From: Pseudomonadota bacterium
GTDB taxonomy: Bacteria; Desulfobacterota; Desulfobacteria; Desulfobacterales; C00003060
Direction: 5' to 3'
Length of the DNA stretch: 6,517 nt
NCBI GenBank assembly: GCA_015222985.1
Contig: JADFWI010000163.1
Coordinates: forward strand, 1 to 6,517
Part shown: positions 1 to 5,658 of the stretch, one piece after another
Numbering within the stretch: the stretch's first letter is position 1
Layout: every line of letters starts with the position of its first letter
The notes under the pieces: model-generated
The model's database searches: none
Seen by the model: the letters and a program-made list of their open reading frames with translations, nothing else
Told to the model about the DNA's origin: nothing
Translations under genes and position numbers: made by a program

Positions 1-1443
1 ATCCGTATACCCCAGGGTGATGATTCCGGACAGTCTTTCTTGTAGAAAAACCGGCAAAACCAAAAATGACTTCATGCCATTGTTGGCCAGATGTTCGAGA
101 TAGCCAGGAGGGTGCTCGTCTCTTTCGATGATTAGATGTTCACGATTGTCATTGAGCCTCTGTACCTCATCAGGACTAGGCACTAGGGTCTCCCCCCGCT
201 TTTGACTTTCAGTGTCGTCTTCCACATATGTGTGCGCCATACTCGTTTCCTTGGAATCAATGAGGCTCACGCTGACACCGTCACAGGAAAAGACATCGCG
301 CATTCGCGTCAACACCGTCTCTACAATTTTCTCCGTATGCAAAGCCGACAGGATCGCCCTGTCAATCTCCGCAACCGCGGTCAGTGCCTGAAACTGTCTG
401 CCCAACTGTCTAGACATTGTGTTAAAGGATCCTGCAAGTTCCTCGAATTCATCTGCGCTGGTAATCGCTACCCGGGTATCGAAGTCCCCCTTGGCGATTT
501 GAAGAGTTCCCTCCTTCAGCTTTTTGAGTGGCACAAGATTCCTTCGAATTTGGATGACGCTCAGGAACAGCACCACCCACAGGGACATGAGGACCACAAG
601 GGGAAAGATCTTCTTGAAATCGGCCATGGGTGCAAGCACATAGGCTTTCGATTGGCTCAGCACCACAGTCCAATTTGGAGCAACAAATTGGGATTTAAGA
701 AAAATCGTCCACCAGCTTGCCACATATTCCTTGCCATCCTGTTCCCACTCAAATCGGCGTGACGCAGAACCATCAATTCTGGTGCCCACCGCAACTGCAA
801 AGGGCGCGTGCGCTGGGAGGGAGCTGGCGAGCACGTTTCTTGATTGATCCAGAACGCAAAGCTCGGTCATGGGTGGCAACGCGCCTGCACTAAGTGAGCC
901 GACCAGGTAACCCGTGTCGATTTCTCCCATGAAAAATCCCACCTTCGGATCCTGCGGCTTCAAGGTCCTCATCATGAATATGCGTAACGGCAAGTCTGAA
1001 CGCTTCTGGATCGATATAACCGTTTTGCCGGCATTTATCTGTTCCAGTTCTTCCCGGGTTGGCAACGGCGGGTTTTCAATAGCGCCATAGAGAGACATTG
1101 GAAAGCCTTGCTCAGTGACAAGTATGATCGCCTTGAAGCGCTTTTCAGTTGGTTGATGAACGGGTTCGACCGACGTTTGCAAGGCGCCTTCCACGCCTGG
1201 ATCAACGCTGGATGCAACTATACTCATTTCGGTCTCAAGGAATATGAGACGTTCGTAAATGCCCATGCCCACAGCCTTGGTGGCCTGTTGGAGCCGCCTT
1301 TGGCTTTGTTCATTGAGCTGTCTCGTCACATGAGTGAAAGACAGAATGGCCAAGGCTCCGACTGGAAGAAGGGCGCAGCAAACAAAGAGCGTAAGGATTC
1401 GCCGCCCTACCTTGCTTCCAAGAAATGTTGTGTCAAATTTCAT
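1..1443 (-). CDS. Membrane sensor protein, Cache-like periplasmic region + HAMP + GAF, C-terminal part cut by window edge
   Basis: The reverse-strand frame is open from an ATG at 1443 to base 1 without a stop: 481 codons, the N-terminal part of a longer protein. Read directly: a hydrophobic segment at about residues 16-39 (rich in L, A, V after KVGRRI), a periplasmic stretch of about 240 residues ending in a Cache-like pattern (NWTVVLSQSKAYVLAPM), a second membrane segment at about 282-297, a HAMP domain at about 298-350 (P305, and DEFEELAGSF with D332 and E333), then a GAF domain from about 355 (AILSALHTEKIVETVL) to the edge. Proteins of this layout with the same HAMP-to-GAF linker usually end in GGDEF/EAL (cyclic-di-GMP turnover) or in a histidine kinase; the deciding region is not in the window. 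It is the last visible gene of a three-gene cluster, 14 bases after the pseudopilin stop. The Shine-Dalgarno is weak, suggesting coupling to upstream translation. Domain calls are confident; the output activity is unknown. Confidence 0.85.
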   Translation of the reverse strand, partial: MKFDTTFLGSKVGRRILTLFVCCALLPVGALAILSFTHVTRQLNEQSQRRLQQATKAVGMGIYERLIFLETEMSIVASSVDPGVEGALQTSVEPVHQPTEKRFKAIILVTEQGFPMSLYGAIENPPLPTREELEQINAGKTVISIQKRSDLPLRIFMMRTLKPQDPKVGFFMGEIDTGYLVGSLSAGALPPMTELCVLDQSRNVLASSLPAHAPFAVAVGTRIDGSASRRFEWEQDGKEYVASWWTIFLKSQFVAPNWTVVLSQSKAYVLAPMADFKKIFPLVVLMSLWVVLFLSVIQIRRNLVPLKKLKEGTLQIAKGDFDTRVAITSADEFEELAGSFNTMSRQLGRQFQALTAVAEIDRAILSALHTEKIVETVLTRMRDVFSCDGVSVSLIDSKETSMAHTYVEDDTESQKRGETLVPSPDEVQRLNDNREHLIIERDEHPPGYLEHLANNGMKSFLVLPVFLQERLSGIITLGYTD

Positions 1444-1457
1444 GATCTTGAACCGTG

Positions 1458-1982
1458 TTAGAAGCCCGAGGCCAACCCCACATATCCCCCGTCAGCGGCC
1501 CGCACGATGTCGTCCCGGCTGGCCTTGGCCGTGAAAGGTGACACGCTTTTCCCATCTTTACCCTTGCTATAAAGATCAAAGTCAGAATTTACAGGCACCA
1601 AGAAGCGGTCTTTCCGCAGCTTGCCTTTTTTTGCACCCTCCACCTTGAGGTACTCGTACGGATTTCCCCAGGGATCTAAGAGGCCTCCTTGTCCTACATC
1701 GCTCAGGCTGTTGGGAAGCGTTTCGTTTTCAATCTCAAAGGTTTTGATATCCTTTTCCATCAAACGAATCCCTGAAATGGCCTGTGCGTTTCTGGCCTTG
1801 TCGATGTAGCTTAATCCCATAGGAACGGCGATGCCTGCCAGGGTGGCTACGATCGCGATTCCAATGAGTATTTCTACAAGTGTGAAGCCGCGACAAAAGG
1901 TATTTCGGCCCCTGTTGCCGGGACAAAACCGTCGTGGGTAGACACCCGTGTGTGGCCAGATATGAGTCAGAGGGTCTTTCAA
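1458..1982 (-). CDS. GspG-like type II secretion pseudopilin / prepilin-type protein
   Basis: A prepilin with a type III (class III) signal: positively charged leader, then G32|FTLVEILIGIAIVATLAG, so cleavage would fall after Gly32, leaving Phe33 as the N-methylated first residue and Glu37 as the conserved Glu5 of the mature protein (142 residues). The C-terminal half carries hallmarks of GspG major pseudopilins: DPWGNPYEY at 103-111 and DFDLYSKGKDG at 134-144, the region forming the calcium site in known GspG structures. It would be inserted in the inner membrane, processed by a PilD/GspO peptidase and assembled into a short pseudopilus. No other gsp/pil gene is in the window, so it is an orphan here. 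The first possible start is TTG at 1982; no ATG or GTG exists before the cleavage site, and an in-frame TGA lies just upstream (1994-1992). The resulting 32-residue leader is long for the family. It begins 5 bases after the HAMP gene stop, with no clear Shine-Dalgarno, so coupled translation is likely. Confidence 0.85.
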   Translation of the reverse strand: MKDPLTHIWPHTGVYPRRFCPGNRGRNTFCRGFTLVEILIGIAIVATLAGIAVPMGLSYIDKARNAQAISGIRLMEKDIKTFEIENETLPNSLSDVGQGGLLDPWGNPYEYLKVEGAKKGKLRKDRFLVPVNSDFDLYSKGKDGKSVSPFTAKASRDDIVRAADGGYVGLASGF

Positions 1983-1987
1983 GATTT

Positions 1988-2557
1988 CTACTCAGATTCC
2001 AACAACCCCTTATTCTTAAGAACGATTCTTAGTCTGTCTAGAGAGGCAGCCAACTCCTTGAATTCATCACGCCTACGCAGCCGAATGGGCGGCATATCTT
2101 TGCCTTCAACAAGCATATCTACACATCTTCTTATTCTGAAAAGAGGTCCGGCAATTCTGTGAGAAAATACAAGCGACAAAAGTCCTACAAGAACAAGAAC
2201 GCAGAATAGAACGATGAAAATGGTCCGTTTAGTCTTGTCCCATTGCGTGAGAGTATCTGAATACGTTGTCTCCAGAGTTTTCGTCAAAGATTCTACTTCA
2301 CGCCTCATTCTTGTCATCTTTGTTGCTGTATCCTTGGTGTAGCCTTCTTTTTCTAAAGCAAGTATCGTTTTTCTAATGGAGTAAACCGGCACAAGGGGTT
2401 CTTCTTTTGCCGCCCGAAGCACCAACTTCCCACTCTCAATAAGAGAATACGTGCAATAAAGGCTCATCAGCAGCGCAGGTATGACACTGAAGGCAATATA
2501 TTTGAGCTGACTGGAAGGATGAATGAAATACTTTCTTCTTTTGTACCTTTGTCCCAT
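1988..2557 (-). CDS. HAMP-domain membrane protein without an output domain
   Basis: 189 residues. A basic N-terminus (RYKRRK) precedes a membrane segment at about 19-40, a periplasmic helical stretch of about 70 residues rich in charged residues and Thr (probably coiled coil), a second membrane segment at about 112-132, and a HAMP domain at about 133-182 (P138 in RIAGPL; DEF at 164-166 followed by KELAASLDRL). The protein stops right after HAMP. It thus resembles the front half of a chemoreceptor or sensor kinase but has no methyl-accepting, kinase or GGDEF part. HAMP normally transmits conformational change, so it probably works through a partner; the HAMP-GAF sensor two genes downstream is the obvious candidate (inference). 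Start ATG at 2557 is well supported by a strong Shine-Dalgarno at 2571-2565. It is the first gene of the cluster, behind a candidate sigma-54 promoter. Confidence 0.85.
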   Translation of the reverse strand: MGQRYKRRKYFIHPSSQLKYIAFSVIPALLMSLYCTYSLIESGKLVLRAAKEEPLVPVYSIRKTILALEKEGYTKDTATKMTRMRREVESLTKTLETTYSDTLTQWDKTKRTIFIVLFCVLVLVGLLSLVFSHRIAGPLFRIRRCVDMLVEGKDMPPIRLRRRDEFKELAASLDRLRIVLKNKGLLESE

Positions 2558-2564
2558 TTTAACT

Positions 2565-2571
2565 CCCTCCT
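2565..2571 (-). promoter_or_regulatory. Strong ribosome binding site of the HAMP gene
   Basis: Reading the minus strand, AGGAGGG lies 7 bases before the ATG at 2557. This is close to a perfect anti-16S match and fixes the start of the HAMP protein. The two following genes lack comparable sites, which fits a cluster translated mainly by coupling from this first gene. Confidence 0.75.
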
Positions 2572-2645
2572 ATGGGTGTTGCACTCGTCAAAGAAGGCTC
2601 TTGCGGATTTTCTTGGAGCAAATACCTTTGCCTTTCCTTCTCTTA

Positions 2646-2661
2646 GGCAAAATTCATGCCG
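2646..2661 (-). promoter_or_regulatory. Candidate sigma-54 (-24/-12) promoter of the HAMP-pseudopilin-sensor cluster
   Basis: The minus strand reads CGGCATGAATTTTGCC. It has GG and GC elements separated by exactly 10 bases, and matches the consensus TGGCACG-N4-TTGC at GGCA, G and TTGC. Transcription would begin near 2636, giving a leader of about 80 bases before the HAMP start. Known pilin genes of deltaproteobacteria are often driven by sigma-54 with a PilR-type activator, so the target is plausible. No activator site was identified. The call rests on one motif match and position only. Confidence 0.5.
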
Positions 2662-2897
2662 AAATGATTCAGAGGGGGGGGTGAAAGCCCATATAACGTC
2701 CAATAGTTATAGGCCTTGCCGTAGTTGTTTCGTCAGGCGAGCGGCAGAGGATCCGTCAATATGTCACAACTCTCACACTTGAAAAACGCAGTTAGGTTTA
2801 GGGCTGGGTAGGGCCTCTTTTTTTAGCAATTGCAACAGGCTGCGTGAGATAAAAGGAATGGGTCATGACGGAATTCAGAGACTGCAACCACGGCAGT

Positions 2898-3404
2898 TCA
2901 AATGCAAAATCGCCACTTGCAAAACATGTCGTCAGGATGCGGGTCTGGCGGGGCAAACAGGCATTCCACCTTTATTCGGTCGTCCACCTCCCGGGCAAAG
3001 CCCTCGAACTCACCGCGGTGCATTTCCTTGCATGAAAACTCGTCCAGGCCGCGCCTGAGCCGGGCCTCCTGAGTGGGGCAGGACGGGACGGAGATAATTA
3101 CCTCATCCGGCTTTTCCAGGATTTCGTATCCTACGAGGATGCACCATGGAAAGTATCTGAGGGCGCTCACAAACCCCTTCAGGCCCTTTTCCTGGATCTG
3201 AAAGCGGGGCACCAGGTCCTTGGCGGCCATCCCGGCCACCCGCCCCCAGACCTTTTCATTGACACGTTCCGCAGTAGCCTGGTCAAAACGCTCAGCCACA
3301 TAGATGAACCAGAACGCATCCATCACCCGGTAGTGCCAGAGAAGAAATTCTATGTACTTGCGAAGCTCAGGGGCGTCCATGTTTTCAATAATTTCCAGGT
3401 TCAT
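2898..3404 (-). CDS. DUF6125 family protein (ATC-hydrolase-like), function unknown
   Basis: 168 residues, soluble, no signal peptide or membrane segment. I recognise the DUF6125 pattern, known mostly from anaerobic bacteria: an N-terminal helical part with a HYRVMDAFWF segment at 24-33, an RYFPWCILVGYEI segment at about 83-95, then a cysteine-rich end: C109 in SCPTQEARLRRGL, C125 in FSCKEM, and C148 and C162 in VECLFAPPDPHPDDMFCKWRF, plus C167. The end resembles the L-2-amino-thiazoline-4-carboxylate hydrolase superfamily, where conserved cysteines have catalytic or structural roles. Whether this protein has any such activity is unknown. The spaced cysteines could also bind a metal. Start ATG at 3404 has a good Shine-Dalgarno (AAAGGAAGG, 4 bases upstream of the ATG). 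It follows the VanZ-family gene by 33 bases and is probably co-transcribed with it. Confidence 0.8.
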   Translation of the reverse strand: MNLEIIENMDAPELRKYIEFLLWHYRVMDAFWFIYVAERFDQATAERVNEKVWGRVAGMAAKDLVPRFQIQEKGLKGFVSALRYFPWCILVGYEILEKPDEVIISVPSCPTQEARLRRGLDEFSCKEMHRGEFEGFAREVDDRIKVECLFAPPDPHPDDMFCKWRFCI

Positions 3405-3437
3405 GATGCCTTCCTTTCAAAGGTTCTCGGTCCTTAC

Positions 3438-3872
3438 TCAAATGCGACCGAGCCTGGGATACTTGTTCAGAAGTAGTTGATAGATACAGACACCGAAAAG
3501 TCCACCCAAAAAGTCAGCGAGAATATCCCACATATCACCAAATCTGTACGGGACAAAATACTGATGTAACTCATCGCTTGCGCCGTAGATTCCAGTCAAA
3601 AAGATGCTTGCCACCATTATTAGCCCATTGTTGTTCTTTAACGTTGAACTCCGAAAAGCCCTAAGAAACAGTATTCCCAGCAAAGCATAGCCGGCAAGAT
3701 GAAGAAGTTTGTCCATGCAAGGCAGGTCGGGGGTTTTTTCCGGAGAGGGATATGAAGATTGGACGAAAATAATGAGGCAGTAAAAGACCACAGGAAACCA
3801 GTAATAGAAAAAATGACGAGTTGGTGTCTTTGTCATGATATTCCCATAGCCAGAAGCGCTTCGCGATTTCAT
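3438..3872 (-). CDS. VanZ family membrane protein
   Basis: 144 residues with four predicted membrane segments (about 21-38, 56-72, 83-97, 115-134). The VanZ-family signature is clear: QSSYPSP after the first helix, D54-K-L-L-H58 opening the second, SDELHQYFVPYRFGDMWD at 99-116, then DFLGGLFG in the last helix. VanZ gives low-level teicoplanin resistance in enterococci, but the large family of small VanZ-like proteins in other bacteria has no settled function, so resistance should not be assumed. The start at 3872 is the longest choice. ATG at 3836 (residue 13) is an equally plausible start, preceded by GGGA at a suitable distance and leaving 8 residues before the first helix. It heads a two-gene unit with DUF6125 and is divergent from the epimerase-like gene. 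Confidence 0.85.
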   Translation of the reverse strand: MKSRSASGYGNIMTKTPTRHFFYYWFPVVFYCLIIFVQSSYPSPEKTPDLPCMDKLLHLAGYALLGILFLRAFRSSTLKNNNGLIMVASIFLTGIYGASDELHQYFVPYRFGDMWDILADFLGGLFGVCIYQLLLNKYPRLGRI

Positions 3873-3917
3873 ATGACTCGATTCTGCCGCTCAAACGGAT
3901 GATTTCCAATAATGTCA

Positions 3918-3933
3918 ATTATAAAGTATACCA
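3918..3933 (-). promoter_or_regulatory. Candidate sigma-70 promoter for vanZ-like gene
   Basis: The minus strand has TGGTATACT (3933-3925), an extended -10 element (TGN then TATACT), followed at once by a second possible -10, TATAAT (3923-3918). No good -35 stands at 17 bases from either, which an extended -10 can tolerate. Transcription would start near 3918 or 3911, shortly before the VanZ coding start. Supported by motif and position only. Confidence 0.4.
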
Positions 3934-3974
3934 CGTAAGGGAAATGGAACACACAAAACCTTTCCATAGGCCCC

Positions 3975-4003
3975 TTGACGAAAAGAAAATTTAGCGCAAA
4001 GAT
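3975..4003 (+). promoter_or_regulatory. Candidate sigma-70 promoter for the epimerase-DUF3786 operon
   Basis: TTGACG at 3975-3980 is a five-of-six -35 match. Seventeen bases on, AAAGAT (3998-4003) is a weak -10 match (three of six). A start near 4010 would leave a short leader just covering the strong ribosome binding site at 4021. The same TTG could be read as a start codon of a longer protein, which I reject in favour of ATG at 4032. Confidence 0.35.
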
Positions 4004-4020
4004 AGAAAAAGATCAATGGC

Positions 4021-4026
4021 AGGAGG
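4021..4026 (+). promoter_or_regulatory. Ribosome binding site deciding the start of the epimerase-like gene
   Basis: AGGAGG stands 5 bases before ATG 4032, a near-ideal Shine-Dalgarno. It shows that translation begins at MRVLITGG, directly at the Rossmann fold, and not at the in-frame TTG at 3975. Confidence 0.8.
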
Positions 4027-4031
4027 TGGCG

Positions 4032-4970
4032 ATGAGGGTCCTTATCACAGGCGGTTTCGGGTTTGTGGGCACACAACTCTCCATCCGATTTTTGCAAATG
4101 GGGCACCAGGTCACGGTTGTGGGCCGCTTTCCGCAGCCCGAGACCCATATGCCCCGGAAAGTCAAATACGTGCCTGCAGATACCACGGTCAAAGGCTCGT
4201 GGCAAGAGGATGTGGCCCGTCAGGACGCTGTGATCAACCTGGCCGGCGCTTCGATCTTCAGACGATGGAACGATAAGAGCAAAAAGCTCATCTATGATAC
4301 GCGGGTTCTGACCACACGAAACGTGCTGGAGGCCTTGTCCGAAGGAAGGGGGACGGTCTTTTGCAGCGCATCAGCAGTGGGATACTATGGTTTCCATGGT
4401 GACGAGGAGCTGACAGAGCAAGACGGGCCCGGAGATGATTTTCTGGCCAGACTCTGCGTGGATTGGGAAGCTGAAGCAACAAAGGCGGCCGGCAAGGATG
4501 TTCGAGTAGTTATTACCCGATTAGGTGTTGTCCTGGGGAAAACCGGGGGCGCACTGGGACAAATGATCCCTGCATTCAAAAAATTTATGGGAGGTCCGCT
4601 TGGAAGCGGCAACCAGTGGTTTGTCTGGATTCACATGGAAGACCTTTTGAATGCATTTTTGTTTGTTCTTGACAACCAGGATATCCACGGCCCGGTTAAC
4701 TTTTGCTCACCGAATCCTGTCCGCAACAAGGATTTGGCCAGGTCTTTGGGAAAGGTCCTGTCGAGGCCGTCTTTTTTGAAGACGCCTGCATTCACGCTGC
4801 GACTCGTGCTTGGAGAATTCGGATCTATGCTTCTTGAGGGCCAGAAGGCCATCCCGGCAAAACTGGCCAGGCATGGCTTCGATTTTCGCTATCCGGACAT
4901 CATTGAGGCCCTTGAAGAGATTGTGGGCGCTGGTGGGAAAAAGGAACCAAAACATGCCAACACAGGATGA
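4032..4970 (+). CDS. TIGR01777 family NAD(P)-binding epimerase-like oxidoreductase (YfcH/SDR39U1 type)
   Basis: 312 residues, the usual size for this atypical short-chain dehydrogenase family. The N-terminus is a Rossmann fold with T6-G-G-F-G-F-V-G13 binding the dinucleotide, then NLAGASI at about 69-75, SASAVGYYG at 112-120 (family signature, with candidate catalytic tyrosines 118 and 119), TRLGVVLG at about 162-169, QWFVWIHMEDL at 195-205 and VNFCSPNPV at about 222-230. A C-terminal DUF1731 segment follows (about 245-296), ending in FDFRYPDIIEALEEIV. The family is annotated as sugar-nucleotide epimerase-like, but the substrates of its members are unknown, as here. Cytoplasmic. The start is set by the AGGAGG at 4021. 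A longer in-frame version from TTG 3975 would add 19 residues ahead of the fold and is not supported. It overlaps the DUF3786 gene by 17 bases, indicating co-translation. Confidence 0.92.
   Translation: MRVLITGGFGFVGTQLSIRFLQMGHQVTVVGRFPQPETHMPRKVKYVPADTTVKGSWQEDVARQDAVINLAGASIFRRWNDKSKKLIYDTRVLTTRNVLEALSEGRGTVFCSASAVGYYGFHGDEELTEQDGPGDDFLARLCVDWEAEATKAAGKDVRVVITRLGVVLGKTGGALGQMIPAFKKFMGGPLGSGNQWFVWIHMEDLLNAFLFVLDNQDIHGPVNFCSPNPVRNKDLARSLGKVLSRPSFLKTPAFTLRLVLGEFGSMLLEGQKAIPAKLARHGFDFRYPDIIEALEEIVGAGGKKEPKHANTG
4941..4946 (+). promoter_or_regulatory. Ribosome binding site of the DUF3786 gene, inside the upstream gene
   Basis: AAGGAA lies 7 bases before ATG 4954, within the last codons of the epimerase-like gene. 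It supports ATG 4954 over the longer in-frame start at 4810, whose first 48 codons read through the other gene in a different frame. Confidence 0.65.
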
Positions 4971-5586
4971 TTATGAAGCAGCACGGGCATTGGCCCTCGA
5001 CGCTCTGGCGCGACTTGACATAGATGTGTGCTGCACGAATGCCGGGCTTCCACTTGAAAGAGTTTCGGCTGAAAAAAAACGAGCATCCGTCCTATATATG
5101 GGGCACACATATGATCTTACTGTGTGCGGCGAGACGATTTCCTTAGATGAAAATGCCAATCCGCTAAAGATACCGGATCAGGTGCTTATTCTGCACTATC
5201 TGATCACGGCTACCGGCGCATCTGTTCAAGACAGATGGGTTACGTTTCGCGAAGTCCCGTCTGGTTCCTTTTATTACCCGTCCTTTGTAAAGCGCGCCAT
5301 CATACCCCTGAGAGAATTCTTCGGGAAAACACCGGATGTCCTGCAAAGTGTGTCCAGGAGGATGGGCCAGATAGTGGCTTCACCCGGAGACAGGGCCTTA
5401 AAGGTTTTTGCCCTGCCCCGTGTGCCGGTTGTCCTTTCTCTCTGGAAGGGAGACGAGGAGTTTCCGCCTGAAGGCAATATCTATTTTGATACATCCGTAA
5501 ATTCCTACCTTCCCACCGAGGACATTGCTTACCTGGCCGGCGCGGTAGTGTACAAGGTGATCGCCATGGCCAGGGATTTGGCGTAA
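4954..5586 (+). CDS. DUF3786 domain-containing protein
   Basis: 210 residues, soluble, without signal peptide. The whole protein is one DUF3786 domain: a start region with VCCTNAG (C26, C27), a beta-rich part SVLYMGHTYDLTV at about 45-57, QVLILHYLITATGA at 76-89, RWVTFREVPSGSFYYPSFVKRAI at about 94-116, then ALPRVPVVLSLWKGDEEFP at about 153-171 and SYLPTEDIAYL at 184-194. These blocks are typical of the family. DUF3786 is found mainly in anaerobic bacteria and archaea, alone or fused to iron-sulfur or corrinoid-protein-related domains, but its function is not established and none can be read here. ATG 4954 overlaps the previous gene by 17 bases, so the two genes are translationally linked; the MBL-fold gene follows after 72 bases. 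Confidence 0.9.
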   Translation: MPTQDDYEAARALALDALARLDIDVCCTNAGLPLERVSAEKKRASVLYMGHTYDLTVCGETISLDENANPLKIPDQVLILHYLITATGASVQDRWVTFREVPSGSFYYPSFVKRAIIPLREFFGKTPDVLQSVSRRMGQIVASPGDRALKVFALPRVPVVLSLWKGDEEFPPEGNIYFDTSVNSYLPTEDIAYLAGAVVYKVIAMARDLA

Positions 5587-5644
5587 GGTTAAAGGGGGCG
5601 CTTAATGCAACCGTACGGCCCGGACTTTTTGAGACGTTAGGTTT

Positions 5645-5652
5645 AAAGGGAG
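5645..5652 (+). promoter_or_regulatory. Ribosome binding site of the MBL-fold gene
   Basis: AAAGGGAG ends 6 bases before ATG 5659 and fixes that start, which begins directly at the first strand of the fold (MKITILGSG). A similar stretch, GTTAAAGGGGG, occurs about 55 bases earlier after the DUF3786 stop. Confidence 0.65.
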
Positions 5653-5658
5653 TTCAAA

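Larger units (their letters stand above)
2558..2897. other. Gene-poor intergenic region between DUF6125 and the HAMP gene
   Basis: About 340 bases with no credible gene. It holds the leader, ribosome binding site and candidate sigma-54 promoter of the HAMP cluster at its left side, a run of eight G (2674-2681, plus strand) just upstream of that promoter, and a T-run on the plus strand at 2818-2825. A six-base inverted repeat (ACGCAG/CTGCGT) separated by about 50 bases lies near 2786-2847 and is followed on the minus strand by TTTTC. It could end the DUF6125 transcript, but the long loop makes it a poor terminator. Short open frames on either strand have no ribosome binding site or recognisable protein. 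Confidence 0.5.

Noticed and set aside
202..762. Long plus-strand open frame of 186 codons
   Set aside because: It lies antisense to the HAMP/GAF part of the sensor, which has clear domains on the minus strand; the plus-strand translation has no recognisable motif and no ribosome binding site.
1108..1461. Plus-strand open frame of 117 codons
   Set aside because: Antisense shadow of the sensor's N-terminal and periplasmic region.
2558..2640. Cyclic-di-GMP (GEMM) riboswitch in the leader of the HAMP gene
   Set aside because: GGCAAAGG and GCAAGAGCC fragments recall GEMM, but the paired stems, the GAAA tetraloop and the GGACGCAAAGCC block are absent.
2467..2782. Short open frames on both strands around the HAMP gene start
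   Set aside because: They overlap the supported HAMP start or lack ribosome binding sites and protein features.
2786..2847. Terminator for the DUF6125 transcript
   Set aside because: The stem is only six pairs with a loop of about 50 bases; not enough to call.
3975..4031. N-terminal extension of the epimerase-like protein from TTG 3975
   Set aside because: The 19 added residues precede a complete Rossmann start, while ATG 4032 has an ideal AGGAGG; TTGACG fits a -35 element better.
4810..4953. 48-codon extension of DUF3786 from ATG 4810
   Set aside because: It overlaps the DUF1731 end of the epimerase-like gene in another frame and gives sequence unlike DUF3786; ATG 4954 has its own ribosome binding site.
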